NCBI GenBank assembly: GCA_023212645.1
Contig: JALBYC010000005.1
Location: forward strand, 659,497 to 723,496
Source of the DNA: Farysia itapuensis
Lineage: Eukaryota; Basidiomycota; Ustilaginomycetes; Ustilaginales; Ustilaginaceae
Reading direction: 5' to 3'
Length of the DNA stretch: 64,000 nt
The notes under the pieces are model-generated. The model did no database searches and was not told where the DNA came from. It saw only the letters and a program-made list of their open reading frames with translations. A program made the position numbers and the translations under genes. Shown one piece after another: positions 1 through 11,154 of this stretch (its first letter is position 1; every line of letters starts with the position of its first letter).

Positions 1-97
1 TGATGCGCTTTTCTTCGAGCTCGCGGACGCGACAAGCTCGCAGGTCGGCAATGTACTGAGTCAGCCCCCGCATCGAGGACGATGAGCTGGAAGTCAT
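1..97 (-). CDS. AP-2 complex alpha-adaptin, N-terminal fragment (runs off the left edge)
   Basis: Reading the minus strand from an ATG at 97 gives 32 residues with a run of serines followed by MRGLTQYIADLRACRVRELE, then EKRI at the window edge. This matches the conserved amino terminus of the large alpha subunit of the AP-2 clathrin adaptor (RGL..YI.D.R.C...E.E.KRI.KE in the family). AP-2 selects endocytic cargo at the plasma membrane and binds PIP2 through this N-terminal region. An alternative start is the second in-frame ATG at 73, which would give the canonical MRGL start. The rest of the gene lies outside the window. The assignment rests on about 25 residues. Confidence 0.72.
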   Translation of the reverse strand, partial: MTSSSSSSMRGLTQYIADLRACRVRELEEKRI

Positions 98-519
98 CGT
101 GCCAGAACCTCCCGTTGGGTGTTTCGACGTAGGGTCGGACGATGCCGTTCGTCAGCTTCAAGACCTTTGCATAGGTCTGGGAGGGATGGTGGTCAAAGGG
201 TAAAGGGGTAAAGGGAAAGGACGAATGTTCAAAATCTCACATGTATTTCTCCGGCCCGTGCTGCATATGCTCCATGCACTCTCTATGCTCCACTCCTGGT
301 CTCGCATGTCGCAACAACACAGACTTCACTCTACAAGCACAGGTACAGCAAAAGACAGTTTACTCCGTACCCAGCTTCGTTTAACCCTTCTGAGTGAGGC
401 TAACAGACAAATCAACTCGCTGCCCACTATTGGCTAGCATTGTTGGCAGCGAGGCGAGATAGCGAGAGTGGGGGAAAGGAGTAAGACACAACGTTGACGA
501 ATTTATTTTCCGAGATCGC
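98..519. other. Intergenic: adaptin promoter and 14-3-3 3' flank
   Basis: This stretch lies between the start of the adaptin gene and the stop codon of the 14-3-3 gene, both on the minus strand. It must hold the adaptin 5' region and the 14-3-3 3'UTR and terminator. I see no convincing coding frame or repeat. A short polypurine run (GGTAAAGGGGTAAAGGGAAAGG) lies near 197-221. Confidence 0.5.
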
Positions 520-1373
520 TTAAGCAGCCTCCTCGCCCTTGGTCTCAGTAGCAGCGGGCGCGTCGGCGGCGGTAGCGTCCGAAGGCTTCTCAGAGTCCTG
601 CATGTCCGAGGTCCAGAGGGTAAGGTTGTCTCGGAGCAACTGCATGATGAGTGTCGAGTCCTTGTAGCTCTCCTCCGACAAGGTGTCGAGCTCAGCAATG
701 GCGTCGTCAAAGGCCTGCTTGGCAAGGTGGCAAGCACGGTCGGGGCTGTTCAAGATCTCGTAGTAGAAGACGGAGAAGTTGAGGGCAAGACCCAGTCGAA
801 TGGGGTGGGTAGGGGGGAGTTCAGTCACGGCAACGTCCGAAGCGGCCTTGTAGGCCTCGAGAGACTTGTCGGCGGAGTCCTTGCGCTTGTCACCCGTGGC
901 GAACTCGGCGAGGTATCGGTGGTAGTCTCCCTTCATCTTGTGGTAGAAGACCTTGCTCTCACCCGAAGCGGCCGAAGGAATGAGGTGCTTGTCAAGAACG
1001 TCAAGGATGTCCTCGCAGATCTGAGCGAGCTCAGCCTCGATCTTCTCACGGTAAGACTTGATCATGGTGACCTGAGCCTCGTTGCCCTTGGACTCCTCCT
1101 TCTGCTCGATGGAGGATACAATACGCCACGAGGCACGTCGAGCGCCGATGACATTCTTGTAAGCGACTGAAAGCAAGTTTCGCTCCTCAACGGTGAGTTC
1201 CTGGTCGGAAGAAGCGACTCGCTTCATGTTCTCGACCATCTCTGCAAGGAAAGGTACAGAATCAGTAAAGCGCCTTAACTGCGCATGTCGCGCGACGTCA
1301 ACTTACCCTCATAGCGCTCGGCCTGCTCAGCGAGCTTGGCAAGGTAGACAGAGTCTTCTCGGGAGTCCGGCAT
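520..1373 (-). CDS. bmh1: 14-3-3 protein
   Basis: Two exons on the minus strand, 1373-1307 and 1241-520, are joined across a 65-bp intron (GTAAGT donor, TTGCAG acceptor). The join restores a continuous 262-aa protein beginning [20 protein letters not shown]. Diagnostic 14-3-3 stretches follow: [20 protein letters not shown], the phosphopeptide-pocket region [32 protein letters not shown] and [19 protein letters not shown]. The C-terminal tail is Ala/Glu-rich and variable, as in the family. 14-3-3 dimers bind phosphoserine/threonine clients and regulate cell cycle and signalling. In smut fungi the 14-3-3 protein is known as Bmh1/Pdc1; using that name assumes orthology. Confidence 0.95.
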
Positions 1374-2810
1374 TGTGGTTTGTAAGGAATAAGTTCTAGA
1401 CGACTCAATGAAGGTGGTTGATCTGTGACAAATGATGACTTGGTCAGTCCTGGGTCCCGCACTCATCTAGCTGCGTGCACACTGCAGCAGACGTTTGGAT
1501 CCTGCATGGCAGTGCTGAAGTGGATTCACGTCTGTGCCGTCAGGTGCACTGCAACGTTCCGGTGTTGGTGCATGCTGGTCATGATGATGACGACTGAAAA
1601 GGGAGGGGGAGCTTGAGAATACGTACCCTAGGCTGAATGAGCAGAGTGGGATCGATGCGTCGACTTGTGATGACGAGGAAGGGCAAATATGCTATAAAGC
1701 GGGTGGTAGTAAGGGAAACACTTTGGGTGTTGATAACGAAAGAGAAGGCAGGGGAAGAGCGCGAGTGCAGGCCAAGCCAAAGACGAACGCAGGCGCGACA
1801 AAGCAACAAAGGCCAAGTGCGGAAAACGCAGAAAGGGGGCACAGCACACGTCCGACGCCTCCATTCTGACGCATTCGAATTTCAATTCATCGATCGTTCT
1901 TTCGCGACAGCAATACAACCTTAGACCGGGCTGGATTCACACGAGCTCACCAAATCAATTCGTCGCGTCTTTTACTTCGAATCAATCATTGGGATCATCT
2001 TAGAGACGTGTACGCAGATCTCCAGACAACGTTGATGCTCACATCACCAAAAGCGTCCATGATGCTGGATAGAAACGTTCAAGATACCATTCAGCACGGT
2101 GTGCGCTAACCTCATCAACCAAGGTTGGACGTTGAGTAAGATTGACCGAAATAACAGCCAGTGTTGTATTGCGTACGCTCAATGGGATGGTCTCGGACAG
2201 TCGGAAGATCCCAACCAAACCTAAAGACGCGTCCTTGCCCCGTGCGCACTTCCTCCTCCATTCTCGCACACGACTCGTATCTCACAAGGTCAAACACCGT
2301 TCAGCCAGCAGTGTGTGGCGCAGATGTGCTCACAGTTCTCTGTTCGCTCGGCTCGTGCTCTCATAAGACCAATAGACAGCAAGCTCAACACATCCCAGGA
2401 AGAGGTAAGCACGGGTCTGTCAGATCGATGAACTTTCATAGGCAAATCGATCGGCCCACGCGTCGTGGCTCGCTCGCCAAAAAAAAACCCTGAACCCACG
2501 TCTTGTCTGCGACAAAATCTCGTCGCACTTTCGTGTTTGCTCTGTGTGAACGTGGCCATCTCTTTGTCGTACGAAAGTACGAAAAGAAATTCTGAACGGT
2601 CTAACACTAGTCCTACCCGCAATCCGCAACGCAAGCGCGCAAGCTAGCAAGCTGCATGCTGCATGGCTACAAGATCGCGATATGTAATCACATCACGAAC
2701 ATACGTTACTGCGCTGCCGCTCGAGTGTTCGGGCAGCTTCGTCAATTGTATGATGGCAGTGTTCTGTGTTTACAATATGGATGCTATGGAACAAAGTTGT
2801 AGTCAAATTT
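1374..2810. other. Long intergenic region upstream of 14-3-3
   Basis: About 1.4 kb separates the 14-3-3 start from the Ran stop codon; both genes are on the minus strand. It should contain the 14-3-3 promoter and leader and the Ran 3' end. Several short frames are open on both strands, but none looks like a protein: there is no domain, the compositions are biased and they overlap each other. I see no tRNA-like or repeated structure. Confidence 0.5.
1423..1626 (-). other. Putative 5'UTR intron of the 14-3-3 gene
   Basis: On the minus strand, about 50-250 bp upstream of the 14-3-3 ATG, there is a GTACGT donor at 1626, a CTGAC branch-like motif and a TTGTCACAG acceptor ending at 1423. Removing 204 bp would leave a short leader, also removing an ATG at about 1466 that would otherwise open a short upstream frame. 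This is inference from motifs only. Confidence 0.35.
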
Positions 2811-3526
2811 CTAAAGATCACCATCATCCTCGTCGGGAAGAGGTGCAGCAGCGGCAGCTTGCAATTCGGCGTTGTACTGAGCCATGAGCTGCTCGTCGAC
2901 TTGCACCTCCGGAGGAGCGAGAGCAGGAGCGGCGGCAAATTCGAGAGTGGGGTTGCCCACCAGCTTTCGAGCGAGCCAGAGGAAGGGCTTCTCGAAGTTG
3001 TAGTTGGACTTGGCCGAAATCTCAAAGTATTGCAGGTTCTTCTTTCGGTGGAACGTAACAGCACCGGTCTTTACTTTGCGCTCCTTGACATCCACCTTGT
3101 TACCGCAGAGAACGATGGGGATGTTCTCGCACACTCGCTCGAGATCCCGGTGCCAGTTGGGCACATTCTTGTAAGTGATTCGGCTGGTCACGTCAAACAT
3201 GATGATACCACATTGACCCTGAATGTAGTAGCCGTCTCGCAAGCCACCGAACTTCTCCTGTCCCGCAGTGTCCCAAACGTTGAAGCAGATCGTGCCAAAG
3301 TTGGTGTGGAACTGGAGAGGGTGAACCTCGACACCAAGTGTGGCAATGTACTTCTTCTCAAACTCTCCCGTCAAGTGTCGCTTGACGAAGGTCGTCTTTC
3401 CGGTACCACCATCTCCAACTGTCGTTACATAAAAGAGTCAGCACGGCTACAACATGTTGACCGCTTTGCAAGATACATACCGAGTACCAGCTTGAAGTTG
3501 GGGATCTCTTGAGTTTGAGCAGACAT
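2811..3526 (-). CDS. gsp1: Ran small GTPase
   Basis: Two exons (3526-3481 and 3418-2811) join across a 62-bp intron (GTATGT donor, ACAG acceptor) to give 217 aa, the usual Ran length. Exon 1 encodes [15 protein letters not shown], and the P-loop GDGGTGKTT is completed in exon 2. Switch [18 protein letters not shown], the NKxD motif ([11 protein letters not shown]), the SAK motif ([14 protein letters not shown]) and the acidic C-terminal DEDDGDL tail that marks Ran are all present. Ran drives nucleocytoplasmic transport and spindle assembly. The gene is divergent from rpa43 across 331 bp. Orthologous names are Gsp1 (yeast) and Spi1 (fission yeast). Confidence 0.97.
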
Positions 3527-3857
3527 GATAGCAAATGTCGTGGTTGTGTTGACAGTTCTTCTAAACTGCTGAATTTTTCTTTGCGCGACGATGGAATGTT
3601 GGCAAGCAGACCCGAATTCGGTGATCGAGCGAATTGAATGGCACTGCCTGCCGCCCAGGTTGGCGCGGCAAGACGAGCTAACAATTTCGCGCGACCCGCA
3701 TTTTTGAAAACTCGGTTGGACTGTTTTGATTGATCTTGGGCATCATCGTCTGACAGTTGCCCGATAATTCACAGATCCGAGATCCGGTGCTACTCCAAAA
3801 AATTGTCAAACAAAAAATTCCTCCGCGAGCACGACAGCCCTACATATCCGGTACATC
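3527..3857. promoter_or_regulatory. Divergent promoter region, ran / rpa43
   Basis: 331 bp lie between the opposing start codons of the Ran and Rpa43 genes, so both promoters must sit here. No clear TATA box was identified. The pairing of two growth-linked genes may allow co-regulation, but that is inference from position alone. Confidence 0.55.
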
Positions 3858-5065
3858 ATGTCTAGAGAAAAGGAAGGCAAGCAGCACAAGAGCAAAAGCA
3901 AGAGCAAGGATGGTAAAGCTTCATCCAAGAAGGCACGCAGGGCGTCTTTGATATCCACCGATGCTACAAGCAGCAATGAGGCTTCATGTTCGTCCAAGGC
4001 AGGCTCCGCCTTTGAGACCATGTACCCTGTCCTCAACCTACCTATTCCTCCAGTATGGTCCAACGATCCTTACTCAGCATTCTCAGACCTCATGGATACG
4101 CTAGTAATGCGGTAAGCGCCGATGCTCGTTGCTCAATCAGGTCGCATTGACTGACGCATATCCTATTACACAGATATGTCCCGCAATTGTCCGGTGTGCT
4201 AATCACGCATACACCTACACGATTCTTACAAGACACTGCCGTGTTCTCAGCCGATTCGGCGTTTGCTACAGCGTCGGTTGGATTTGAATGCGTAGTATGG
4301 ACACCTAGGATTGGCCAGGTGCTGGGTAAGTTGTGAAGTGCGCGATCGGCCTTCACGGATTGGATTTTGACAAATCGTGCTGCTTCTTTTGGTACCACAG
4401 AAGGCAACATCTGCTTGTCATCGCCATCTCACGTCTCCTTGCTGCTGTATGGACTTTTCAATGCCTCGATTCCAGCATCTCACCTGCCGGAAGAAGATTA
4501 CGAATTCGTTCTGAGCGAAGCAAATTCGGGTCCCGGCACAACAGACCAAGGCCTGGGGCATTGGCGCAAGCGATCGGATGGCTCCAAACTCGGTGGCCTA
4601 GATGGCAAGCTGTCTTTCACCGTCATCAGGTAGGTCACATACTTGTCCATGTCCCGAGCTGTGTATTGACCCACGTGCCATCGTTTCAGTCTCACTATTG
4701 CCAACCACATGCTCTCTTTGCACGCTTCATTGCTGGCCGATCCGTTCAAGGAGCCACCGCCGACTTTTGACCGCTCTTATCTGCGCAAAAGTTTGTTACC
4801 ATCAGAAGCGCTCGGCCTTGGCTCAGCCTCGCGTCCCCAACGTCCAGCAGAAGCAGAGGTAGCGACGACGACCCCGGTACGCAAAGTCCGATGGGAGGAC
4901 GAAGACAGTCGTAGCTCTGATATCGACGACTTCCCAACTTTAGACAAGGCCATCACCAAGATTCCCGGCATCAAAGCCGGCCGTGACGCCTCCAAGCGTA
5001 AATCAAAAAGCGGAGAAGCCGAAGACTCATCCTCTCCCAGTAAAAAGCGGCGAAAAGATTCGTAG
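3858..5065 (+). CDS. rpa43: RNA polymerase I subunit Rpa43
   Basis: Four exons (3858-4111, 4174-4325, 4401-4629, 4690-5065) join in frame across three introns of 60-75 bp with GTAAGC/GTAAGT/GTAGGT donors and CAG acceptors, giving 336 aa. A Lys/Ser-rich N-terminus leads into LNLPIPPVWSNDPYSAF and the Rpb7-like tip domain (LSGVLITHTPTRF, CVVWTPRIGQVLEGNI, SPSHVSLLLYGLFNASI). Then comes the OB-type part (KLSFTVISLTI) and a basic tail rich in Lys/Ser. Rpa43 with Rpa14 forms the Pol I stalk that contacts Rrn3 for rDNA initiation. It is a single-copy core gene; the tail length is variable in the family. Confidence 0.85.
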
Positions 5066-5159
5066 CATGCCCGGCACAATCGGTCAAGGAGTCAAATGCA
5101 GATGTATGAAAACATTGTCCAAGAAGCAGAGGATGTCTGGGAAAAGGAAAAGGTAAAGG

Positions 5160-6296
5160 TTAGGCCCGTATGGGCGAGCTTGTGGTGATAGGCTCTGAAG
5201 AAGGAACGAACGGGCTGGAGAGTGGGGGGGAAAAGGGGCTGAGGATGGGCGACTCGTACGATCCCGCGCTGAGGCTGTTGGCAGCTGAAATAGAGCGTGA
5301 GTGTGGCTCTGCCGCGGACGTTTTCGACTGCAGGCGTTGCAGGGGACTGTGCTCAGCATCGAGTGTTTTAGAATCAATGGGCCCGGTCGAGGGTGCCTCT
5401 GACGAAAGCATGGTGGAAGCCGACGTTGATACAGTCATGGGTCTTGAGTCGACGGGTGATTGCGTCCTACTATCTAGTCTCAGCGACGAGACTTGCGAGG
5501 GGGACTGCGATGGGGCTGTGAAAGACTGCAATGACATTTTGTCGCTGTCACGCAATGACGAGGACGGACCCTGCATCAAGTATCGCTTTCGATCCTGGTC
5601 TGGAAGATGGGCACGTGGTGCACTTCGTGGACGTGAGTCAGGTTGTGTCCATACCAGGCCGTTACCGAGATCTTCGCCGAGACCAATGCCACTACTTTTG
5701 CTGAAAGCCAAAGTTTTCTGATCTGCAGCCATAGCCATAGTGCCACCGAAACCAAGCGGCTGAGGAGGAACGATCTGGATGGTATCGCGGTTCAAAGGAG
5801 AGTGTGGAAGATACGATTCCCGTCGGCTGGAAAAGGAGAGTTGAGAAGCAGAGGAGGACTTGTGATACGCGCGAGTCAAGGTCATGGTAGACGACGAGCT
5901 GGACATTGTCCGCGCACGCGGATCGTACGATGCCGAAGGGCTCGAGACCACAACAGAGTCAAGTGCGCCGATCGAAGGAGATGCACGTTCGCTGGATGAG
6001 TTTGAGGGTAGATTGTGTGGCCAGGCGGCAGCGGAAACAGCCGGACTTGAAGCCAAGAAGCTACTGCGATTTGAGTTGGCAGTGGCCATGGAAGCGAAAG
6101 CAGGAGGATCTGGTACTGTCGACATGCTGGTGGTAGTGCCATGATATGCTGCTGTTGACGCACGAATGGGAGGCAACAAGAGATTCTGATGTCGCCATGT
6201 CCATACTTTGCGGTAGGCCTTGTAGCCAAAGAAGAGCGCCGCAAGGCCTCCAAATATGGAGGCGACAATGATGGCGGCCGTAGCTGGTTGTGACAT
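5160..6296 (-). CDS. Single-pass membrane protein with Ser-rich tail, unknown function
   Basis: The likely start is MSQPATAAIIVASIFGGLAA at 6296, giving 378 aa. The frame stays open 67 codons further upstream, but that stretch is Ser/Leu/Pro-rich and looks like leader sequence. One strong transmembrane segment (about residues 7-28) is followed at once by the basic/aromatic KAYRKVWTWRHQN, consistent with a cytosolic C-terminal tail. The remaining ~340 residues are Ser/Pro/Ala-rich with many potential phosphosites and no recognised domain. There is no cleavable signal peptide before the helix, so a type III-like anchor is possible. It converges on rpa43 with 94 bp between stops. I cannot name a family. 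Confidence 0.6.
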   Translation of the reverse strand: MSQPATAAIIVASIFGGLAALFFGYKAYRKVWTWRHQNLLLPPIRASTAAYHGTTTSMSTVPDPPAFASMATANSNRSSFLASSPAVSAAAWPHNLPSNSSSERASPSIGALDSVVVSSPSASYDPRARTMSSSSSTMTLTRAYHKSSSASQLSFSSRRESYLPHSPLNRDTIQIVPPQPLGFGGTMAMAADQKTLAFSKSSGIGLGEDLGNGLVWTQPDSRPRSAPRAHLPDQDRKRYLMQGPSSSLRDSDKMSLQSFTAPSQSPSQVSSLRLDSRTQSPVDSRPMTVSTSASTMLSSEAPSTGPIDSKTLDAEHSPLQRLQSKTSAAEPHSRSISAANSLSAGSYESPILSPFSPPLSSPFVPSSEPITTSSPIRA

Positions 6297-6890
6297 GGTG
6301 TAGATTAGGAACAAGCTTAACGAATGCACTGAGCCATGATCAGAATGGTAGATGGGGAACTGGAAGGACAGGGAGCAAAGGCACAAACGGCTGGGCAAAG
6401 GCAACGGCAGAGAAAGGGCAGAGACAGACACGCAACGGGGTAGGCAAAGATTCGAGGGTAGCGGCCCAAGAGGGCCGATCAAGGGACAATCATGCACACG
6501 GCATCATCGCCTGCAGTAGAACAAACGCCAGGGTTTCATCGGCAATACAAGCTAGAATCCACAGCAAGCAAACTGAGATTGCCATGGGAGCGGCGGATGC
6601 GTCAGCCAAACTGAAGCCAACCACGCTGCGTGTTTTCGACATCTGCCACTCAGCGAATTTCTAACTACCGTGAATATTGAAATTCGAGACCCGGCTGCTC
6701 ATGCTCAGCAAATCTTTGAAAAACTCGCTTATCCTCTTCGATCTGCGATTTACAACCAACTTCAGCGGATCTGATTTTCGCGCGCCAGGTTGGATAACAC
6801 ATCCACGATCGACCATGCATGAAATTTCCCACATCGGGTACCATTGTCAGAATCGATCGGGAAAAGCGTTGCTCTCTTTGACACCTTGTC
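6297..6890. promoter_or_regulatory. Divergent intergenic region, membrane protein / methyltransferase
   Basis: 594 bp lie between the opposing start codons. The left ~200 bp keep the minus-strand reading frame open and are low-complexity (Ser/Leu/Pro codons), best read as 5'UTR. Nothing else coding or repeated is apparent. Confidence 0.45.
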
Positions 6891-8116
6891 ATGTCGCTGC
6901 TGCCCACGCGGGATCTGAGCAGTCTCAAGGCGCTCAATCTCTCTTCGGCAGCATGTCTGGCACAACTTGAGCGCAACCTGGACAGCCTCGCCCTCCTATT
7001 GGGTGCAAGCGGGGGCGAGATCAGATACCGCGCTCCTACCATCGCCCATAGCGGCGAATTCATTGAGACGCACCAGCCGGACCCACTCGATCCATTCGAG
7101 CGACAGTACCTTACACAATGGCTCACTCGACTCGTATCATGCCTGGTATCGAGCAGAACAGAACCAACGCAGAGGATTGAGGACCTGGCCAATCGCTCGT
7201 CTGAATTGTTGGCTCTGTGTGCGGGCAAGATGGCCGCTGGGGCCTCGACCAAAAGTCATATTGTCATATGCAAAGCCAGAGAGCTTCGAGTCAAGCTACA
7301 AGACGCTGCACTTGTACATGACTCACTGGGTACTCACACATGGGGGGCTGCGCCCATTCTTTCTCAGCTACTCCTACCTTTGCCCCCGTCCACATCCAAG
7401 ATACTTGAGCTCGGTGCCGGCACAGGTCTCGTTGGCTTGATCCTTGCTCTGTGGTGTCGCACTCTTGATCAAGCTGCAGAAATCTATCTCACTGATTATC
7501 ATCCCCAAGTCTTGCAGAATCTCGTCCACAACGTGGCTCTCAACGACATACATTATGCCACTGCGGTCAACGTCCACGTTCGCACGCTAGATTGGCAGTC
7601 TGTACATCAAGCACAGTCATCAGACTCTTGCGCAGTCGTGACAGCACAGACTCTCACCTCTTGCCCTGTCCCCTCATCTACACAAGCTACATGGCAGAGC
7701 GTGCTAGACTCGGATCTATCTAGTCAATTTGACTTGATCGTTGCCGCTGGTAGGTGCTGATGTGCTCGACAAACCCTGATGTTACCGTTACTGACGTGCT
7801 CGTATCGTCAATAGACTGCATCTACGACCCCTTGCACCCCTTCTGGATTCGCTCTGTGGCAGAGTGCTTTCTAGCTCGTCCCACAGAGTCCAAGTCACCT
7901 TTACTGCACATCATGGTCCCCCTTCGGCCCACACATCGCGACGAGGTAGAGGCCGTATATAGCGCCTTTGGTCCTGCTCAATCGACAGTGCAGCAGCTCA
8001 CAATTCTGGCTGAAGCGAACTATGAAGGTTACGAAAACTTTGGGGGGTGGAACAACGATGACGGTCAAAGCGGACTGACGCGCAGCTATCGGTGGTTCCA
8101 AATCGGCTGGGCTTAG
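6891..8116 (+). CDS. Class I protein methyltransferase (FAM86/METTL21-like)
   Basis: Two exons (6891-7749, 7815-8116) join across a 65-bp intron (GTAGGT donor, ATAG acceptor) giving 386 aa. The SAM-binding motif I is KILELGAGTGLVGLILALW, preceded by THTWGAAPILSQLL, which resembles the W.A/G...L segment of the lysine methyltransferase family. The intron splits VAADCIYDPLHPF, the conserved acidic post-motif of methyltransferase family 16. The long N-terminal region before the Rossmann fold is typical of FAM86/Efm3, which methylates elongation factor 2. Other Efm-type enzymes are possible, so substrate is inference and no symbol is given. Confidence 0.78.
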
Positions 8117-9314
8117 CGCCGTTGCTTGCTGCACTTGTCGGCAAAGACAAGCTGATTGAATAAAATAAAAATAAAGAAATTCGCCGCAATGCATGACTGC
8201 GAAATGAGACGTGACAGTTTTGAAAAAGTTGGGTGGGGCCGAGAGCCTGCGCGCTTGATTTTGCTTTTTTTGCATTTTTCTCTGCTGGTGTGGTGCTGTG
8301 GTGTTTGATGCGTGTGGCTTTGAACTGCTCTGGTGCCTCTGGGCCTCCTTTCCTTCCAACTCCCTCTTGCTTTGTGCCTCTTACTGCCTGCATCTCTTTG
8401 TCTTGGTCCCTTTTTTTTTTTGTTCTTGGGCCTACTCCTGCCGCTCTGCCTCATTTCAGTCTCTGGCTTGGGTGCCGCTTCGCCTGCCTCGCCTTGCCTC
8501 CCATTGCGCACATTGAGCTCATCCGCTCCTTGATCGGCAACACGCATCTCCCGCCTCACTCGTAAGTTAGCTCCGGAGCCCACTCTCCCCTGCCTCGGGC
8601 ACTTTGACCCTGCTTCCGCCCCCCGCGCTCCCACTGTTGTCGCAACTGCCTGTCAGTCGCCTGCATGCCACATGGTCTTGCACGCTTCTCTCCGCGGGCC
8701 TGCACGTCAGTGCTTGTTCTGTCCACGTTAAGCGCCTTTCCGAGCGCGGACCCTGAAGACATGATCTCACCGCCTCATCTTAGGGCGCGTGTTGGATGTC
8801 GCCAAGACCCTGTAGCTTGTTCTTCTGGTCCGCACCATCGGGCCCTCGCGATGTCTCCCTTCTCCTGTCACTCCCGCAGCAGGGTTGATGTAGCATATAA
8901 ACTGACTTGGGATGTATTTGGCTCTAACAGCTTTCTACGCGAACGATCGATTGACCCGATCCGGCTGGTTAGCTGATTTTCGACGCGTTTGGCCGATCCC
9001 GCAAATCCATCCGCGCCTCCGCATCTCCCTTTCCATCCTCACATCCATCTCCGCGATCGACGATCAGCCGCGTATTTTCTGCACGCGTACGCGCTTCTGA
9101 TCATTGTCTACATTGTATCTACACGATAGTCTCGCCCGGCCATCTCTCGTGACACTGCGCCTGCATTTCGACGCGCTTTTCATCGTGTCCCCAATCGCGT
9201 CATCCAGCCTATTGTTCACTGTTTACTGCTTGACCCTCTTTGCCGCCGCTAGTCTATAGCGCCAATCTCTCCAGCAGCCTTGTGCTCACAGACAACAAGC
9301 TCTTGAACGTCATC
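8117..9314. other. Intergenic region with pyrimidine-rich leader of the HMG gene
   Basis: AATAAAATAAAAATAAAG at about 8158-8175 is a good polyadenylation signal for the methyltransferase gene. The following kilobase is strongly C/T-rich on the plus strand, consistent with the promoter and a long 5'UTR of the HMG-box gene. Several short frames are open in it, but all reflect the skewed composition; I do not call any. Confidence 0.5.
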
Positions 9315-10901
9315 ATGGACTCGCAACATCTCGTTTCACCGCAGGAAGCTGCTGCTCAAGCTCAGGCGCGAAGGATGCAGCCTTCTGACCCTATGGGCCA
9401 CCATAGTCACCACCATCACAGTCATCCTGGCTCAGACGACGTTGGCGCTGGGCAGCAGTATTTTAACCCTGCGGCCATGCACTCGCGCAACATTGGTCTC
9501 GACGGCGGTGGACCTCAGTCACATTATGGTGGTATGCAATTGCCACCTTTGGGTCAAGGTCAGAACAACGGTGGCCATGGCAACATGAATCACTCTGCCC
9601 ACTCTTACGGGTCTCACTTCGGTAATCAGTCGCACGCTATGCCCTCGCAGCTCGCCTACCCACATCACTCCAACAATCCTTCACATGGTCACATGGCAGG
9701 TGGACAGGCTCCCGGAGGAATGCCCATGTATGGCTACGGCGTGCATCATTCCTCGCCGCAACAGCACTACTCGCACGTCCCAGGTCAGGCTGCCCATGGC
9801 GGCATGGGTGGCATGGTCAGTGGTGCCGGCTCAAATCCAATGATGGGAGCTCCCGGTGGACCCAACTCTGGCCCAGACTTTGGCAACCACGGCTTTGGTC
9901 AGCAGCAGCACTACCCGCAGTACTTTCAGCCTCAAAACCTTCAGAGCATTTCACCAAGTCAGGCTGGTGCACCACCGGCTGGCAATCACGCTGCTGGATC
10001 TGCACTGAGCCATGGTGCTTCAGCACCCAAATCGAAGGAAAAGGCGCCCAAAGCGCCCAAGGTCCCAAAAGCCCCCAAGGCTCCAAAGGCCGAAAAGGTG
10101 CCAAAGCCACCAGCGGAGCCCAAGATCAAGGCGAGCAAGAAAGGCGCAGGCGTTGACGGTCCAAAGGCCAAGGACAAGGCACATCCTTATGCTCATCCTG
10201 GATCTGACGGAATTGCCCCCGAAGCCAAAGCTGCAAAGAAGCCGAAAAAGTCTGACGAACCACCAAAACCAACAGCGCTCAAGTCACGCCTTAAGCCACC
10301 GAAGCAAGCGCCATCAGCGTGGCAAATCTTCTTTACCGAAGAGTTGCAAAAGATCAAGGCAGAAAGTCCAGACGAACGACTCAACGTTGCCCACGTCGCC
10401 AAAGATGCAGGTCAACGTTACGCCGCGCTACCCGAGTCTGCGAAAGAAGAGTTTGCCAGAAGGAGTCTCGAGGCCAAAGAGCAGTGGGAGAAGGAAATGT
10501 CGGACTGGAAGGCTAAATTGACGCCAGAGGACATCCGACAAGAGAACCTGTACCGCTCAGCTCAACGCAAAGCGGGCAAGTCGCGTAAGGGAAATCTCAA
10601 AGATCCAAACGCGCCCAAGAAGCCCTTGTCTGCGTACTTCCTCTTCCTACGTGCGATTCGAGCCGATCCCAGCATGACGCAAGCCGTCTTTGAAGGTGAA
10701 CAAGAGACTACCAAGCAGAGTGTGCTTGCTGCTGCCAAGTGGCGCAGTCTGAGCGAGACCGACAAGCAGCCCTACCTTGATCGAGCTGAGGCTGACAAAG
10801 CACGCTACGAACGACTGCGTCGTGAGTACGAAAAGACGAACGGCATCGAGACTTCCTCTTCCAAGTTGATCAAGGACGACAAGAGTGAGTCCGACGAATA
10901 G
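9315..10901 (+). CDS. Two-HMG-box protein
   Basis: Starts at ATG 9315 (MDSQHLVSPQEAAAQ); the frame is open a little further up but only from a TTG. The 528-aa product has a long His/Gly/Gln/Ser-rich low-complexity N-terminus (about 1-230), a Lys/Pro/Ala tract with repeated APK units (about 235-275), then HMG box A (about 325-395: APSAWQIFFTEELQKIK...). HMG box B (about 427-505) starts with DPNAPKKPLSAYFLFLRAIR, the classic NHP6/HMGB signature, and the tail is acidic (DDKSESDE). Such proteins bend DNA without strong sequence preference and act in chromatin. No mitochondrial leader is visible. It is not the pheromone-response factor Prf1 type, which has a single box. Confidence 0.82.
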   Translation: MDSQHLVSPQEAAAQAQARRMQPSDPMGHHSHHHHSHPGSDDVGAGQQYFNPAAMHSRNIGLDGGGPQSHYGGMQLPPLGQGQNNGGHGNMNHSAHSYGSHFGNQSHAMPSQLAYPHHSNNPSHGHMAGGQAPGGMPMYGYGVHHSSPQQHYSHVPGQAAHGGMGGMVSGAGSNPMMGAPGGPNSGPDFGNHGFGQQQHYPQYFQPQNLQSISPSQAGAPPAGNHAAGSALSHGASAPKSKEKAPKAPKVPKAPKAPKAEKVPKPPAEPKIKASKKGAGVDGPKAKDKAHPYAHPGSDGIAPEAKAAKKPKKSDEPPKPTALKSRLKPPKQAPSAWQIFFTEELQKIKAESPDERLNVAHVAKDAGQRYAALPESAKEEFARRSLEAKEQWEKEMSDWKAKLTPEDIRQENLYRSAQRKAGKSRKGNLKDPNAPKKPLSAYFLFLRAIRADPSMTQAVFEGEQETTKQSVLAAAKWRSLSETDKQPYLDRAEADKARYERLRREYEKTNGIETSSSKLIKDDKSESDE

Positions 10902-11154
10902 TTGCTCTTCGTCGAACACCGTCGAACACCAATCACTCTTTACAACGAGAGTTACGAGACTCGAAAGCACTATACCCTTCGATTTTGCACCACAGCGATG
11001 CCACTGTTACTTTTCTGATTTCTCCTCTTCTTACATTGTCCGCGCTCATCAGCTTTGTGCTTTGTAAATCATGTATTTGTCTTCCAATGGAGTGATCTTT
11101 CCACTTGCACAAGTTCACCATTGCAAGTGTATGTCCTGCGACAACGCGCGGGCG

